Source of the DNA: Crambe crambe | Lineage: Eukaryota > Porifera > Demospongiae > Poecilosclerida > Crambeidae | Length of the DNA stretch: 64,000 nucleotides | NCBI GenBank assembly: GCA_963924555.1 | Contig: OZ004591.1 | Coordinates: 4,340,001 to 4,404,000 of the forward strand | Direction: 5' to 3' | Shown here: in pieces, positions 1 to 17,200 of the stretch | Layout: every line of letters begins with the position of its first letter | How positions within the stretch are numbered: position 1 is the stretch's first letter | Notes under the pieces: generated by a model | What the model was told of the DNA's origin: nothing | Databases searched by the model: none | Seen by the model: only the letters and a program-made list of their open reading frames with translations | Translations under genes and position numbers: made by a program

Positions 1-2133
<2,133 letters not shown>

Positions 2134-2239
2134 AAGAAACATTTTGAAATAACTTTGTCAATAATAATAATATTAACTTTCAAAACCTATACCTAAAAAA
2201 CAACTAAACTAACTTTTTGTGTGTGTATGTGTTCAGAGT

Positions 2240-5200
2240 TCACTCGAATGTTTGGATATTGTCCAGGAGTTCAGCAGCCGAGGGTCTGTTGTCTTTGTCT
2301 TGCTGAAGAATGCATCGTCGGATCAAGTCCACCCAGTGCTGGTCTTGGATAGATGCTATCAACCTCTCACGAGCTGAGACTTCAGGGAATTGACAAGTGC
2401 ACATCTCGACAAGGAGAACCCCAAAACTGAAGATGTCCATCTTGGGGGACTGGAGGGAAGGGTTGTGTGCCTCTGGGGCAGCATACACAGGAGAACCTGG
2501 TCCCACAGTCTGCAGTTGCTGCTGGAAGTTGACTGAGCCATAATCGGTGACTTTTGCTCTCCAGCAATCAGAAGGCAGAGGCTCAAGGAGGACGTTGGCA
2601 CTGCTGATGTCGCGATGGACAATGGGGTCTGGCTGTATCAGGTGGAGGTAGTTGAGGGCTCTGGCCACATCTAAGCTGATGGAAGTCAGTTGATGTGCTG
2701 ACATGTGGAAATCTACCTTCTCCATTTCTCTCCTCAAACTAGTTGGCATTAGCTCCATCAATATCACCATGCCTTCATCCATGCAGGCTCCAATAAACAG
2801 CACCAAGTTAGGATGTCGAATTCTGGAAGCCATGTTCATTTCTCGTACGAATAGAGATTGGTAGTAGCCAGTCCTGATGGACTTGTAAAGCATCTTGGCA
2901 GCAACTTTGACTCCTCTGAATCTTGCAACATTCACTTCTCCCCAGCCTCCTCCTCCCAAATTCTCTTCTGTTAAGTCAATTTCTCTTCTTTGCACCACCC
3001 AATGCCTCTCATCACCTCTTCTCTCTGCCTCCCTTGCACACTGTTCAGCTTGTTGTGCTCTACTTTCTGCTTCAGTAGCTCGCTCTTCAGATGTGTGCAG
3101 TCTTCTTTCAGCTTCACATGCTCTTCTCTCTGCTTCTGTGACTCTCCCCTCGGCTGTGTGTGCTCTTCCTTCAATTTCTGCTGCCCTCCTCTCTGCTTCT
3201 CTAGCTCGTTGTTCAGCTGTTTGTCTTCCTTCTGCTTCCCATGCTCGTTGATTGGATTCTACAAGGGAAGACAATTTTAATGATTGCCACAATTGATATT
3301 GTTGAAGCAATCCAATTACCTGCTGTTAATCTCCTCTCTGCTTCTGTAGCTCTCTCCTCAGCTGTGAGCAGCCTTCTTTCAGTATCACCAGACCTCCTCT
3401 CTACTTCCCTTGCTCGTTGTTCAGCTTCATGTGCTCTTCTCTCTGCCTCTGTGACTCGATTGGACTCTACAGAGGAAGATGATAATTACAACAACTAGCC
3501 ATACCTGCTGACACTCTCCTCTCAGCTTCCCTGACTCTTTCTTCCAGATCCCTCACCACTTGGCTTATCTTCACCATTTTCTCTCTGATCCTCTCACTCG
3601 TCCCTCGCTGGCTGTTGTCAGCTACATCTGTCAGCACCCACTCTCCAGTGAGAGACTCCAACTCTGCAAGACAAAAAAAAGCATTAAGCTGGGACTGCCT
3701 CTTAGGAGAAATTTCTGACAAATCATTGAAAATATGAACATGACCTTCTGATCAACATGACATGTTGATGTTACAGTATCATCATAACTTTGTATATAAT
3801 CTGCTATCATTCACTATCTGAGCAATTGAATAGTACTATGAGCTACTTTCCTTCAATGTTGCAAAAGGAATGCAGATATTCTTCATTTTAGTGATCTGAT
3901 CTACAGGCAACATTGATTAGCTGTTCAGCGAGTGAGCTGATCATGACTCATTGTGTGTTCAGTCAGTGGATGCAGTGAGTAAAGCTGACTCTCAGGTGAT
4001 ATGAAGCCATCCAGACAGTTACATAACTATGTACATGTAGGGAACTGTAATTTTTACCACAAAGCACTTACACTTACTGACAAATGCTGTACAGTCAATC
4101 ATGTTTGCCTATTGCATTAATGCACATGCTGGACACTACTAATCATGACAGACCACCTGGTGAATTTAGAGTGTAGACCTAGATGAGTCATGAGCTATAA
4201 ATAACTAGAACTAGTTATAAAGAGTTAAATAAGTACATGTCAAAATTAACATTGCACTTTGTCCTAGTAGTATAATAAAAGGAGCCTCACCAAATCGTAG
4301 CACAGTGGTCATGGACAACTTCTTGTAGTCATCATAAGTCTTATAATTCTTTGACCACTCAGGACAACCACCAAACATGACGACCTCTGTCACTCCTGAA
4401 CTGATAGTAGAGGCAGCAGCACAATGCCAAAATCTAGACTGGAGACTTGGAACTTGGACCTGCACATCATGCATGTGTTTAAATATACACCTGTACACAA
4501 CATTTGAACAGGACAGCTGAGCTGAGTGGATATCAGCTACAGCAAAGTATGGACACATGTCTATTGTTGGATGGAGCACGTTTGGAATACTCTCATCGTT
4601 ATGACACAGTTCAGGTGAGGTATTGAGCTTGTCACTCAGTAAATCACATTCCCTTACCTCTTTCCACTTCCTTGAGTCTAGATCCAATATCCACACATCA
4701 CTTAGTGCCACATTATTAGCATCATATCCTCCAGTCATTAAAAGTTTAGGGTTGTCCCCACCATAGCCCAAACAGACTGCAACATGAGAACTTCTTTTCA
4801 TTGGACAAGGTACTCCTTCCTGATGGTCAAGTTTACTCCAGTGCTGCATAAAGGTACACAATAGGGAGAAAAATCTATCAATCAAACAATTGTATGGAGG
4901 ATAGCTATGGCACTTATTATTACAAAAAATGGCACATTTTAATCCTTATTATTCATCCATACATCTCACCATAGTAGTCAAGTCTAAGATAAATGCATCA
5001 TTACTCTTCCCTATACCAGTCTGGTAACCCCCAAACAACACTGCATGGTGGCCATCAATCATGGTAAAGGAGAAAGCAGCACAGGGAGGTGGCCTTGTCC
5101 CACTGACATTTGGGGAGGACCATGTACCTGCAATGGATTCATAGAAATATCTGTTATACATAGTAACTGAGTCTTAAATGGAGTACAGTATGTACTGATC

Positions 5201-6330
5201 ATGAAATGAAGTATTACTTCATCATGTGTAATTGTTACAGAACTATGACAAATATTAAGTTTTAGGACTGCATCTTTATAGTGAGATCTTCCAGAACTAA
5301 CAGGTATAGAGGGAAGGAGGTGTCTGGTCGAACTCTTACAATTGACTTGTTCTGGCCTGGGTACGAGGCTAGGAAGGGCTATGGAATTTTGCATGAGGAT
5401 TGTACTGTTAGTACTATGTCATAGTCAGTGAGGTATAGATAAGATGCAATGGAATGTGATACATTGCAATAGCTAACTAGTTATAAACTGCAATGGATTT
5501 GTCATCCATAAAGACAGTCTCCTATAGATAAACAGATCCCTGTCTCAAACAACCTATCACTACATGATATGATACGCCTTATGTTTAGCTGAAGTTCTTG
5601 AAGTGGCTGGTGCGACTTAGAACAAGCCGGTAACATGTATATCCCAGTTAAGAAGTGAATGTGTGATATTATTAATCATACTCAAGTGATGTCTGCTCCC
5701 TGCCTTGAATAGGTCCCATCATGTTTTAAACTTTTCCCCAGTAGCTAAAACCTTCACATTTTTCAGTGAATATTTCTATGCATTTATTGTTTGAGAACAC
5801 AATAATAATGATGCTCCCTCACCTTTTTTGAGGTCAAAGGTGTGCATCTCATTAGTCCACCCATATCCGTTAGTATCTCTTACAAAGTCTGCTCCTGATT
5901 GGGTGGGGCCTGATGGGATGCCATACCCACCAAACAATACACATTTCTCTCCCCACACAACAATACCACAGCTAATTTTCTTCATTGGACTGTCAGCACT
6001 GTGTGGTGCCAATTCCCTCCATGATGACGTCCTAGTGTTGAACTCATATAGAGATCCATAATATGACTGTTCATCACTCCCTCCATACATGTATATGTTA
6101 TGTCCTGAAGATGCACAGGCACCACTGTAGAGCCAAGGAGGAGGATCTCCTTTAGTTGTCTTTCTAGTCCAAGTCTCAAGGTAGGGATCGAAACTCTCAA
6201 TGGACACTATCTTTTTCCCTTTACTGGTAGAAAAATCTTCAGTACATCCTCCCCACATATAGATCTGTCCATCGACGGAAGAAAAGTAGGGACTGAATCG
6301 AGGAGAGGGCTCGTAGAGAGGCACTGTCAT
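2240..6330 (-). CDS. KK-A: Kelch - coiled-coil - protein kinase, intact, 7 exons, ~781 aa
   Basis: My spliced model is exons 6330-5823, 5127-4970, 4843-4658, 4459-4291, 3663-3505, 3466-3320 and 3258-2240; all junctions are GT-AG and the total of 2346 nt stays in frame. Residues 1-340 hold six Kelch blades marked by MWGG, MYGG, LFGG, LFGG, MTGG and MFGG. A conserved linker (SLTGEWVLTDVADNSQRG) follows, then a heptad EAERRA-type coiled coil to about residue 530. The kinase domain has a GGGGWGEV loop (~544), VAAK lysine (~564), HRD Asp (~659), DYG in place of DFG (~681) and APE (~703), so all catalytic residues are present. It is TKL-like by motif; substrate unknown. The Kelch propeller probably binds a protein ligand. 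No signal peptide or membrane helix, so likely cytosolic. Its stop lies about 110 bp from the convergent MCM7 relic. A 3-nt insertion gives CILQQ near the C-terminus. Confidence 0.85.
4460..4657 (-). other. Stop-free 198-nt intron between Kelch exons 3 and 4 of KK-A (possible exitron)
   Basis: The segment between donor gag|gtaag and acceptor gtgcag|gt is 198 nt, a multiple of three with no stop, so retention would add 66 residues. The same 198-nt open intron occurs in KK-B (19879-20076) and KK-F (53814-54011). In C (200 nt) and E (202 nt) its length would shift the frame, and in D an in-frame stop appears. That argues it is normally spliced, with optional retention only in A, B and F. Confidence 0.5.
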
Positions 6331-6374
6331 TTTGCACGAGCCCACCCACCTATCTAGAATGTCACGCCCACAGC

Positions 6375-6381
6375 ATTTATA
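6375..6381 (-). promoter_or_regulatory. Candidate TATA box of KK-A
   Basis: TATAAAT on the minus strand begins 45 nt upstream of the chosen ATG. KK-B (21757-21763) and KK-F (55506-55512) have TATAAAA 44 nt upstream of their ATG, so the position is conserved. The short distance implies a very short 5' leader. Prediction from sequence only. Confidence 0.4.
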
Positions 6382-7177
6382 CAATGTAGCTATAATAACT
6401 AAAAATTAATAAAAAGACTGTCAAGATCAAGACAGGATCTCTTTGATTTCATGATGGATCTGGCACAGAAAGTCTATATATTAAAGTGACTCCTTCCCAC
6501 TGCCCTGCCCCCTTGTCCTCCTTTAGGAGTCTTCTGAAGAATATCTCACTCTTATCCTTTTGCTTGCACACAACCAACTAGAAAAGGAGATAGACATATA
6601 ATTGCTAAGTCAAATACATGAATCATACCATTATCAAGGGAAAATTTGCTGCCAATAATTTGACATAAACTTTTTAGCTTTGTTATGTACATCAAACCAT
6701 ACACTTCTGACTTGCTCACCTTCAGGCAGTGTTGCCTTGAGGCCTGGAGCTGGTCCAAAACACCCCTTACCCGAAAGGACAAAGGATTGTCCAGTGCAGG
6801 GAGAGCATGCTAAACAACAAAGAATTCCACAATCCACATGACCTGATAAGACACATGATGTGGGTACTCACAATTTCAGTATTGATCTGAGCTAGTGAGG
6901 GTACACCAAACACCTTCTGGACAGAGTCGGCTGTCCTATCCACATCGCCATCACCAGACCATTCTCTATATGAATATACAACCATACATAATTCACATTA
7001 TAAGTCACACCACCAAACAAGGTAAATACAGTGGAAGCTCCATAAAGGACACTCCAAATTAGGACAAACCTCTCAAACTCAAGAAAGGACAATCTAAAAG
7101 TACCTCTGTATATGAAATAACTTCCAAAAGAGGACAACCTCTCTACAAAGGGGTCCTAAGTGTGTCCATTAGTCCAC

Positions 7178-7179
<2 letters not shown>

Positions 7180-7208
<29 letters not shown>

Positions 7209-7366
7209 TATGTGTGTATGTATGTATGTATGTATGTATGTATGTATGTATGTATGTATGTATGTATGTATGTATGTATGTATGTGTGTATGTATGTATG
7301 TATGTATGTATGTATGTATGTATGTGTGTATGTATGTATGTATGTATGTATGTATGTATGTATGTG
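7180..7366. repeat. (TATG)n microsatellite
   Basis: About 185 bp of TATG tetranucleotide with a few TGTG interruptions, inside the SEC24-A relic. It opens long Met-Tyr-Val-Cys reading frames on both strands that are not genes. Confidence 0.98.
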
Positions 7367-7383
7367 GGGGTCAGTACTTGTAA

Positions 7384-7798
7384 GTACTATAGATCAGCGC
7401 CTCCCCGTGGTGACCCCTGGGCAGTTGTTACTTGTGACAGCTGGCTGAAGCTGATAAAAAGCACTTTTGGTTGTACTTGTTTTGAACACTGGATGCCAAA
7501 TGATGGCATCACTCAATTCTCGTCAAGAATGCTCTCCTGTGGAGGCTTTGCACGCCTCTCAGGGTGGGAGATCTTTTGGTGTACGTAGAGCAGGTCAAGT
7601 GCAGAATTCTGATGTGTGGGTTCTAGCTTCATGGAATGTGAGAACATTGTTAGATGTGGAAGGGCCAACTGCTAGGCAGAGGTGGTTTGGCTCTCCATAC
7701 ATGTCATGGGAGCTAGAGAGGAGGTGGAAAAATACTTTGACCTTGCTGCCCTAAGGGCTTGCATGACAGTGAAACGGCAGCAATACAGAAGAAGAAGA
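7384..7798 (+). mobile_element. Internally deleted LINE fragment between two TATG tracts
   Basis: Near 7617-7655 the plus strand reads VLASWNVRTLLD, the typical start of the endonuclease domain of LINE-type retroelements. Soon after, the sequence ends in an Arg-rich stretch (QYRRRR) running straight into a TATG microsatellite at 7799, which looks like a LINE 3' tail. The reverse transcriptase is missing, so this is a scrap or a non-autonomous derivative. It sits inside an intron-like region of the SEC24-A relic. The LINE clade cannot be set from this little sequence. Confidence 0.55.
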
Positions 7799-7951
7799 TG
7801 TATGTATGTATGTATGTATGCATGTATGTATGTATGTATGTATGCATGTATGTATGTATGTATGTATGTATGTATGTATGTATGTATGTATGTATGTATG
7901 TATGTATGCATGTATGTATGTATGTATGTATGTATGTATGTATGTATGCAT
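7799..7951. repeat. (TATG)n microsatellite with CATG variants
   Basis: About 150 bp of TATG units with scattered GCATG variants, directly after the LINE-like 3' end. It may be the element's tail repeat. Confidence 0.98.
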
Positions 7952-10135
7952 GCATTATGTCTAGAGCTTACCAAACCAGTTTTTGCCCTGTACATCTCAT
8001 TAGAGGAGGAAGACCCTTCTCATTAGTATCTAGATCATGCTATACATAGTCATAGCAATAATGATCAGAGAGGAACTTGTAAGCATGGAAACCCCTTACC
8101 AAAGCAAACATCCTTGGATAAATGAAAGGACCCACTAAGTTAGTGGACATGTTCAAAAGACAGTGCATCATCCAACACTTCTCGTTAATACTCACAATGG
8201 GAGCTGAGGAAACAAAATAACCACTGATCACAAAACATCAGCAAAATGGAGTCTATCATTAGGTGTGAGCCTAATATGCTAGCATAATTGAGCATAATAG
8301 CAATGCTAGCATATTTGGCAAAATAGCAAGTAGAGTTCCTATGCATGCAGTGCAGGCAATTCTTCAAAGGTCAAGATAACTATTAATGCTCCAAAACTTC
8401 CTTTTGGGGCTCAATCAGCTCTGGAAAGTACTACTTGTACAACTGTCTCGTATCAATCATCATTCCATAAAGTTATCACATGTACTCACTGACTCATAAA
8501 AATTAATCTGTAACTATATTAGACTTTTTGGCTTTGTTTAAAGAACCAAAATTGTGGGTATAACTTGAGCATAATGGGAGTAGTAGTCAATCATAGTTTT
8601 ATGGTTGACAAGGGTGCATTAATTAGATTGTCTCTCAGATATGCCCACACTCACAGATACCTACAGATATTAAAGATGTAAAAGGGCCACTTCTGTATAG
8701 CAGTCATTTCTCCCCGCAGCTCCATTCCAGAGCGAACCACTGGCTCCAACACTCTTGTTGGATGAAAAGATATCAGGAAGCTGAGACAGCAAACTGAACC
8801 AAAAAATAGAGCGAGTTAGCTTGAGAGAGAGAAAGAAAAATGATAAAAAATTTTTTGACATGAATTGGAAAAATAGGTAATCAACTTTACAAGGTTCAGG
8901 CAGAGCTTGTAAGTCCAGGATTAAACTCTATTTCATAACCAGCATTCTCACAGCTAGATATAGAGCCCAACCAACCAACCATTCAGTATTAATTTTAGAT
9001 ACCAAATATCAATACATGTAGGTAGAAAAACATGGCCCCACTGGCTACCGACTACTCTCACCTCTGTCAATACTCCCTTTCACATTGTAGAACTGGATCA
9101 CTCGGTCGTACGTCACAAACCCTACTTGAATGGGGGAGCCCCCTTCATAGTGGCACTGCATCAGTTAAATAATAATGTTTTACTATCAATATCAACATAG
9201 TTTCCCTTCCTATTACCACAAAGCAACAAAAAAAAATTTTCTGTAGCTTGCCAAAATTGAAGTGTGTGGACCATGAAATTTATGACCCTGGTGGTCAAGG
9301 TGGCAGAAATACTCTGAAGGAACTGAAGGGGGGAGCAATGGAATCAAAAACAAACATAACGGAGGAGGATGAAAGAGATCATTACAAATCATTACACAAT
9401 GACCTTTAAAGGAAGATTTTTTAAATCATTAAAACCATGCCCATGAACTCTAATCACTTTTGTGAATGGTGCCTGTATTCTTATAATAGGAGTCAGTGAA
9501 GGTATCTTGATATGATATTTAGAGAGTCCACACAATGGTTGCACTACAATACACTCTATAATTTGTGGACATAATAATTATCTCCATAAAACATTATTGA
9601 CTGAAATGTGAAGTACAACAGTACAATAGAGAGTGATTTGGATTGACTGACTGAATGGTTCAACTAGACTGTTGACTCACATGATAAAAGGGAAGCTGAC
9701 TTGAGGAGACAGTTGGCGTACATGGGGAGGAGTTTGAGGTTCTCGGGGAGAATGAGTTGTCCTGCAGGAGACTGACTGGAGCAGTGCTTACGGTAGCGGG
9801 AGAGGATGACTGCACATTGGTGAGTGAAACTCTCATGGTGTCCAGGGAAGCATTCATGACTGTGTGAAAGATGATTAAAGAAAACCATACATATTTCATC
9901 ATCACACCACTGAAAAATTAGGGAATGTTATGGTACGTCTGATCACTTTTCATGATGCGCTCTTTGATGTGTTGTACACCATTAAGAAAGGTCAAGTATT
10001 TTGGACATCAGAGGCTTCAAAGCACATGAGGGTAGCTCCATTAAAGGTCTTACCATGAGAATCCTCACCTCCCTGGCCCATGTATGGGGACCTTGAATTG
10101 GAGGAACAGTTGATGGCCTTCACTGACAGTATACA

Positions 10136-10999
10136 TAGCCAACCCTATGGTAAGAAGTAGACTATGCTGGACTAGGGATCCACTGAAATACATGGTGGTG
10201 TATAACATAACTCTCACGTACACTATTAGCATAGATATATCTATGGTTCAATCCAGGTCAGACATTTTCATTTTCGACCAGTGTCAAGACGGTTCTAGCT
10301 TTAAAATCTCTAAACCTCGCATATTGGATGGTACTATCAGACTTTACAGAGACAGGTTTTCATGAAAGAGCTGGTTTCATATCGACCCTTTACAAACCAA
10401 ATATCCTGTACGGGGTCGTCACGACACCAGACTCGATTGGATGCACCTATAATGCATACTCTTTTAGTGTAGACGCCTTACCAGACAGAACATTGATCTG
10501 ACATGTCATCTCAGAGTTTTAGTGGAAACTCAGCCACAGAAAGTAGTCAGCATAATTGTCTCCATGAATACCTGAGGACACCCACCAATTTTCCATAAGA
10601 ACCTGTTGGCTGAAGTGACAGAGCATAATGGTCAACAGTTCAAGATCCAAGAGTGCAATCATTATGATTGGAATTTATCAGCCAGTGGCATGATGTAGCT
10701 GAGGTGAGCAGTTATAGGGCTCGCTCCTGGCAGTAGTACACCATTATATGTGGTTCACAATAACAATTAATTTCTGTTTCTGCCCAAAATTCCTCTAATA
10801 AAATCCAGACAATAGTAGTAGCACTGGGTGAAACTTCAAAGTTACTGATTACCTCATGTGCCTTATACCACCACCCTTTAGATGAAAACATTTTTATTTC
10901 TTCTAGAAGTTTGGTACCTTTTCAGCATTATAGTAATTGTATCACTGATTTAGACTGATCGTGAGTTGGCTGAAGCAATCATAAAGAACACTCGTCTCT
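10136..10999. other. Spacer between SEC24-A and MCM7-B, decayed
   Basis: Most of this spacer is paralogous to 28245-29812, where two inverted-repeat elements are inserted upstream. It holds a decayed SEC24 beta-sandwich-type exon end near 10230-10350 on the minus strand, and nothing else I can support as coding. Confidence 0.5.
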
Positions 11000-14081
<3,082 letters not shown>

Positions 14082-14242
14082 CACATGGATAGGCAGACAT
14101 TGTGAATGTTATAAAGCTTCCTGTTAACACCAACTTTTAAAAGAAACATTTTGAAATAACTTTGTCGATGAAAATAATATTAGCTTTCAAAACCTATACA
14201 TAAAAAAACAACTAACTTTTTATGTGTGCATGTGTTCAGAGT

Positions 14243-17200
14243 TCACTTGAATGTTTGGATATTGACCAGGAGTTCAGCAGCTGAGGGTCTGTTGTCTTTG
14301 TCTTGCTGAATGCATCGTCGGATCAAGTCCACCCAGTGCTGGTCTTGGATGGATGCTATCAACCTCTCACGAGCTGAGACTTCAGGGAATCGACAAGTGC
14401 ACATCTCGACAAGGAGCACCCCAAAACTGAAGATGTCCATCTTGGGGGACTGGAGGGAAGGGTTGTGTGCCTCTGGGGCGGCATACACAGGAGAACCTGG
14501 TCCCACAGTCTGCAGTTGCTGCTGGAAGTTGACTGAGCCATAATCGGTGACTTTAGCTCTCCAGTGATTGGAAGGCAGAGGCTCGAGGAGGACATTGGCA
14601 CTGCTGATGTCACGATGGACGATTGGGTCTGGCTGTATCAGGTGGAGGTAGTTGAGGGCTTTGGCCACATCTAGAGAGACAGTGATGGTGAAATTGGCTG
14701 GCAAATTCTTCTGCTTCAGCTGTTGTCGTACATTGGTGGGCATCAATTCAGTGAGAATAACCATCTCTTCTTGCAGTGAAGCTCCAATGAACTGCACTAG
14801 ATTTGGGTGGCGAAGTCTCGCTGCCATGTTCATCTCTCGTATGAAGAGATCATGGTAATACTCGTACTGCAGTTCCTTGTAAAGGAGTTTTGCAGCTACT
14901 TTAGTCCCTCTGAACTTTGCAACCATCACTTCTCCCCAACCTCCTCCACCCAAATTCTCTCTCATAATGATGATTTCGTTTCTCTGCACCACCCAATGCC
15001 TCTCCTCCTCAGCTCTCCTCTCTGGCTGTCTGGTTTGTTGTAAGGACATTCTCAATCTTCTCTCTGCTTCAACTTGCTCCTCTGATATTTGAGCTCTTCT
15101 TTCAGCTTCTGTAGCTCGTCTCTCAACCTCCCTTGCTTGTTGTTCAGCTGCTTGTCTTCTTTCTGCTTCCCTGGCTCGTTGATTGGACTCTACAGGGGAA
15201 GGCAATGAATTTTATATTGGATCTCTAGAATGAAGCTCTCTCTTCAGCTATGTGCAGCTATTAGAGATTATTATACCTGCTGACACTCTCCTCTCAGCTT
15301 CCCTGACTCTTTCTTCTTGGTCCCTTATCACTTGGCTCATCTTCATCATTTTCTCCCTGATCCTCTCACTTGTCCCTCGCTGGCTGTTGTCAGCTACATC
15401 TGTCAGCGCCCACTCTCCAGTGAGAGACTGCAACTCTGCAAGACAGCAAAAATAATAGCATTAGAAGCTGGGACTGCCTCTTATTAGGAGAAATTTCTGA
15501 CCAAAATATGAACACGATCTTCTGATCAACATGACATGTAGATGTTACAGTATTATATATAATCTATCATTCACTATCTGATGAGCTACTTTCCTTCAAT
15601 GTTTCTAAAGGAATGCAGATATTCTTCATTCTAGTGATCTGATCTTCAGGTAACATTGATTAGCTGTTCAGCGAGTGAGCTGATCATGACTCATTGTGTA
15701 TTCAGTCAGTGGATGCAGTGAATAAAGCTGACTCTCAGAATTCATCGTACATGTAGGAAACTGTAATTATTACCACAAAGCACTTACACTTACTGTGGTA
15801 GACTAACACTATAACTATATTAGTATTGTTTATGTAATCATTATTATGGTAATTATGTAATCATACATCACTATTGATATTTTACTCCAGACTACTTAAG
15901 TCATTTCCTCTTGTCATTATGTCAGTTGTGGAGTTGTTGTCTATCATCAGAGAGTGCGGTAGCACTCTCTATGTAGGGTTAGTACGGAATGGGCATGGCT
16001 TCTCTCATTAGAACAATACAAATTAGACTCTCTGCATCTCTTTTACTCGTGCTACAGGCTCAACTAAACTTCTTATATCTGTAGTAGAGTGGCTTAAGGG
16101 AAAAATATTGCATGATGTTTACACGGTGGATAAAAGCATGAAATTTTTGGGGGGAGTTTATATGATCATATAGAACAGAAAAAGGACTGGCTGCAAAAAT
16201 TTTGACAAACAGTGTATGTGCTTAGGCCTCTTTTTGTCGAAAACGCGAAAATAGCACAAACATAGCGCGAAAATACCCAATTTGGATGGCATGTGGTACC
16301 AGAGAATGAAAGTGAAGAAAATGATACACCTTTGCTTCGACATCACAAAGAAGGGTTTGCTGCACAGCTGCAGCAAGCCCAAAGTCTTATTGACACAATC
16401 AATGGCTTTGGTATTCCCTTTGAGGATGACTGTCCTGAGCTTCTTGTATTGAACACACATGCATGTGCAGATGATTTGGTCTTTGAAACTGTGAAGTCCC
16501 TTGAAGCTCTAGGAGAGGCAAAGTATCAGGAGTATAAAAGGAAGTTATCACAGAGCGATTGAAGTCCATTCATGATGCAATAAAGAAAAACTCTCTGGCA
16601 CTGTTCAGTTCACCTAAACAGAACCCAAGACATCACAGGAACTAACAGTTCAAAGAAGTAATACCAGTCTTTTTGGTAGGTTATACATCGCCAATCAACA
16701 GCATGAAGGAGACCCTGCAGAATTCTTCTTGCATGAAAATCAAACCACTCCCCCCTCTTTGTTTGGTAAAATCCGGCTTGGACAGAAGTCACTCCTATTA
16801 TCATGTGCAGATCCTAGCGATCAATCTCCATGTCCTCTTTTTGAATGCAAGATTTTGATGGTGCTGCTGTGGTGCACTTTTTATCACCAAAAGCAATTAA
16901 CCAACACCTTTGCAGACTATGCGCAGCTGACCAACCCTTTTTCTTGCAACAGTTAGAAGGTACAAGCAGAGTTGACTTAGTTTGGGATCGGTACCTTGCT
17001 AAGGTTTGACTAGAGGAAGTGGAGTGAGAATTAAGGTATCTTCACAGTCAAGAAATGGGAAGGCTTTCTGCGTGAGTCCCAAAACAAGACAGAATTATTT
17101 TCGAAGGTGGCCAATGTTAATGTTCCTGAACACAAATCAGTTTATGTTACATCAGGTATAGCTATGTATGTGTCAGTATAAATGCATAAGTGACTTTTTG

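Larger units (their letters stand above)
6427..10135 (-). pseudogene. SEC24: SEC24 (C/D-like) pseudogene copy A
   Basis: SEC24 is the cargo-binding subunit of the COPII coat. Minus-strand exon relics, in order: a decayed VHN-type exon near 10130-10060, the helical-domain exon 9860-9670 (GQLILPENLKLLPMYANC), a trunk exon 9165-9061 (VGFVTYDRVIQFYNVKGS), another trunk exon 8850-8700 (LPDIFSSNK), a FFYPR-type exon about 8200-8090 (here FIYPRMFAL), the gelsolin-like exon near 6970-6890 (ENGLVMAMWIGQ), 6790-6719 (LSFRVRGVLDQLQASRQ) and the C-terminal exon 6555-6427 ending EILS and a stop. Breaks: the trunk is out of order because the middle is deleted, the gelsolin exon is frameshifted after WIGQ, and about 4 extra nt shift the frame in the last exon (VTYIDFLCQIH is lost). 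The family call rests on several motifs in the right order; the C/D subtype is less certain. Confidence 0.8.

Noticed and set aside
2895..3498. Ser/Leu/Ala-rich plus-strand frames opposite the KK-A coiled coil (repeated in other copies)
   Set aside because: They are antisense shadows of EAERR-type codons; the minus frame has splice sites and domains.
5828..6061. Plus-strand frames opposite the first Kelch exon, seen in most copies
   Set aside because: They are antisense shadows that vary with synonymous changes in the Kelch frame.
7160..7951. CRISPR-like regular repeats
   Set aside because: The tracts have no unique spacers; they are simple microsatellites in a eukaryotic genome.
7160..8049. 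Met-Tyr-Val-Cys and His-Thr-Tyr-Ile repeat frames on both strands
   Set aside because: They are translations of the TATG microsatellite.
16158..16460. 100-residue minus frame in the 2-kb transposon
   Set aside because: It overlaps the plus-strand relic with recognisable motifs and lacks any of its own.
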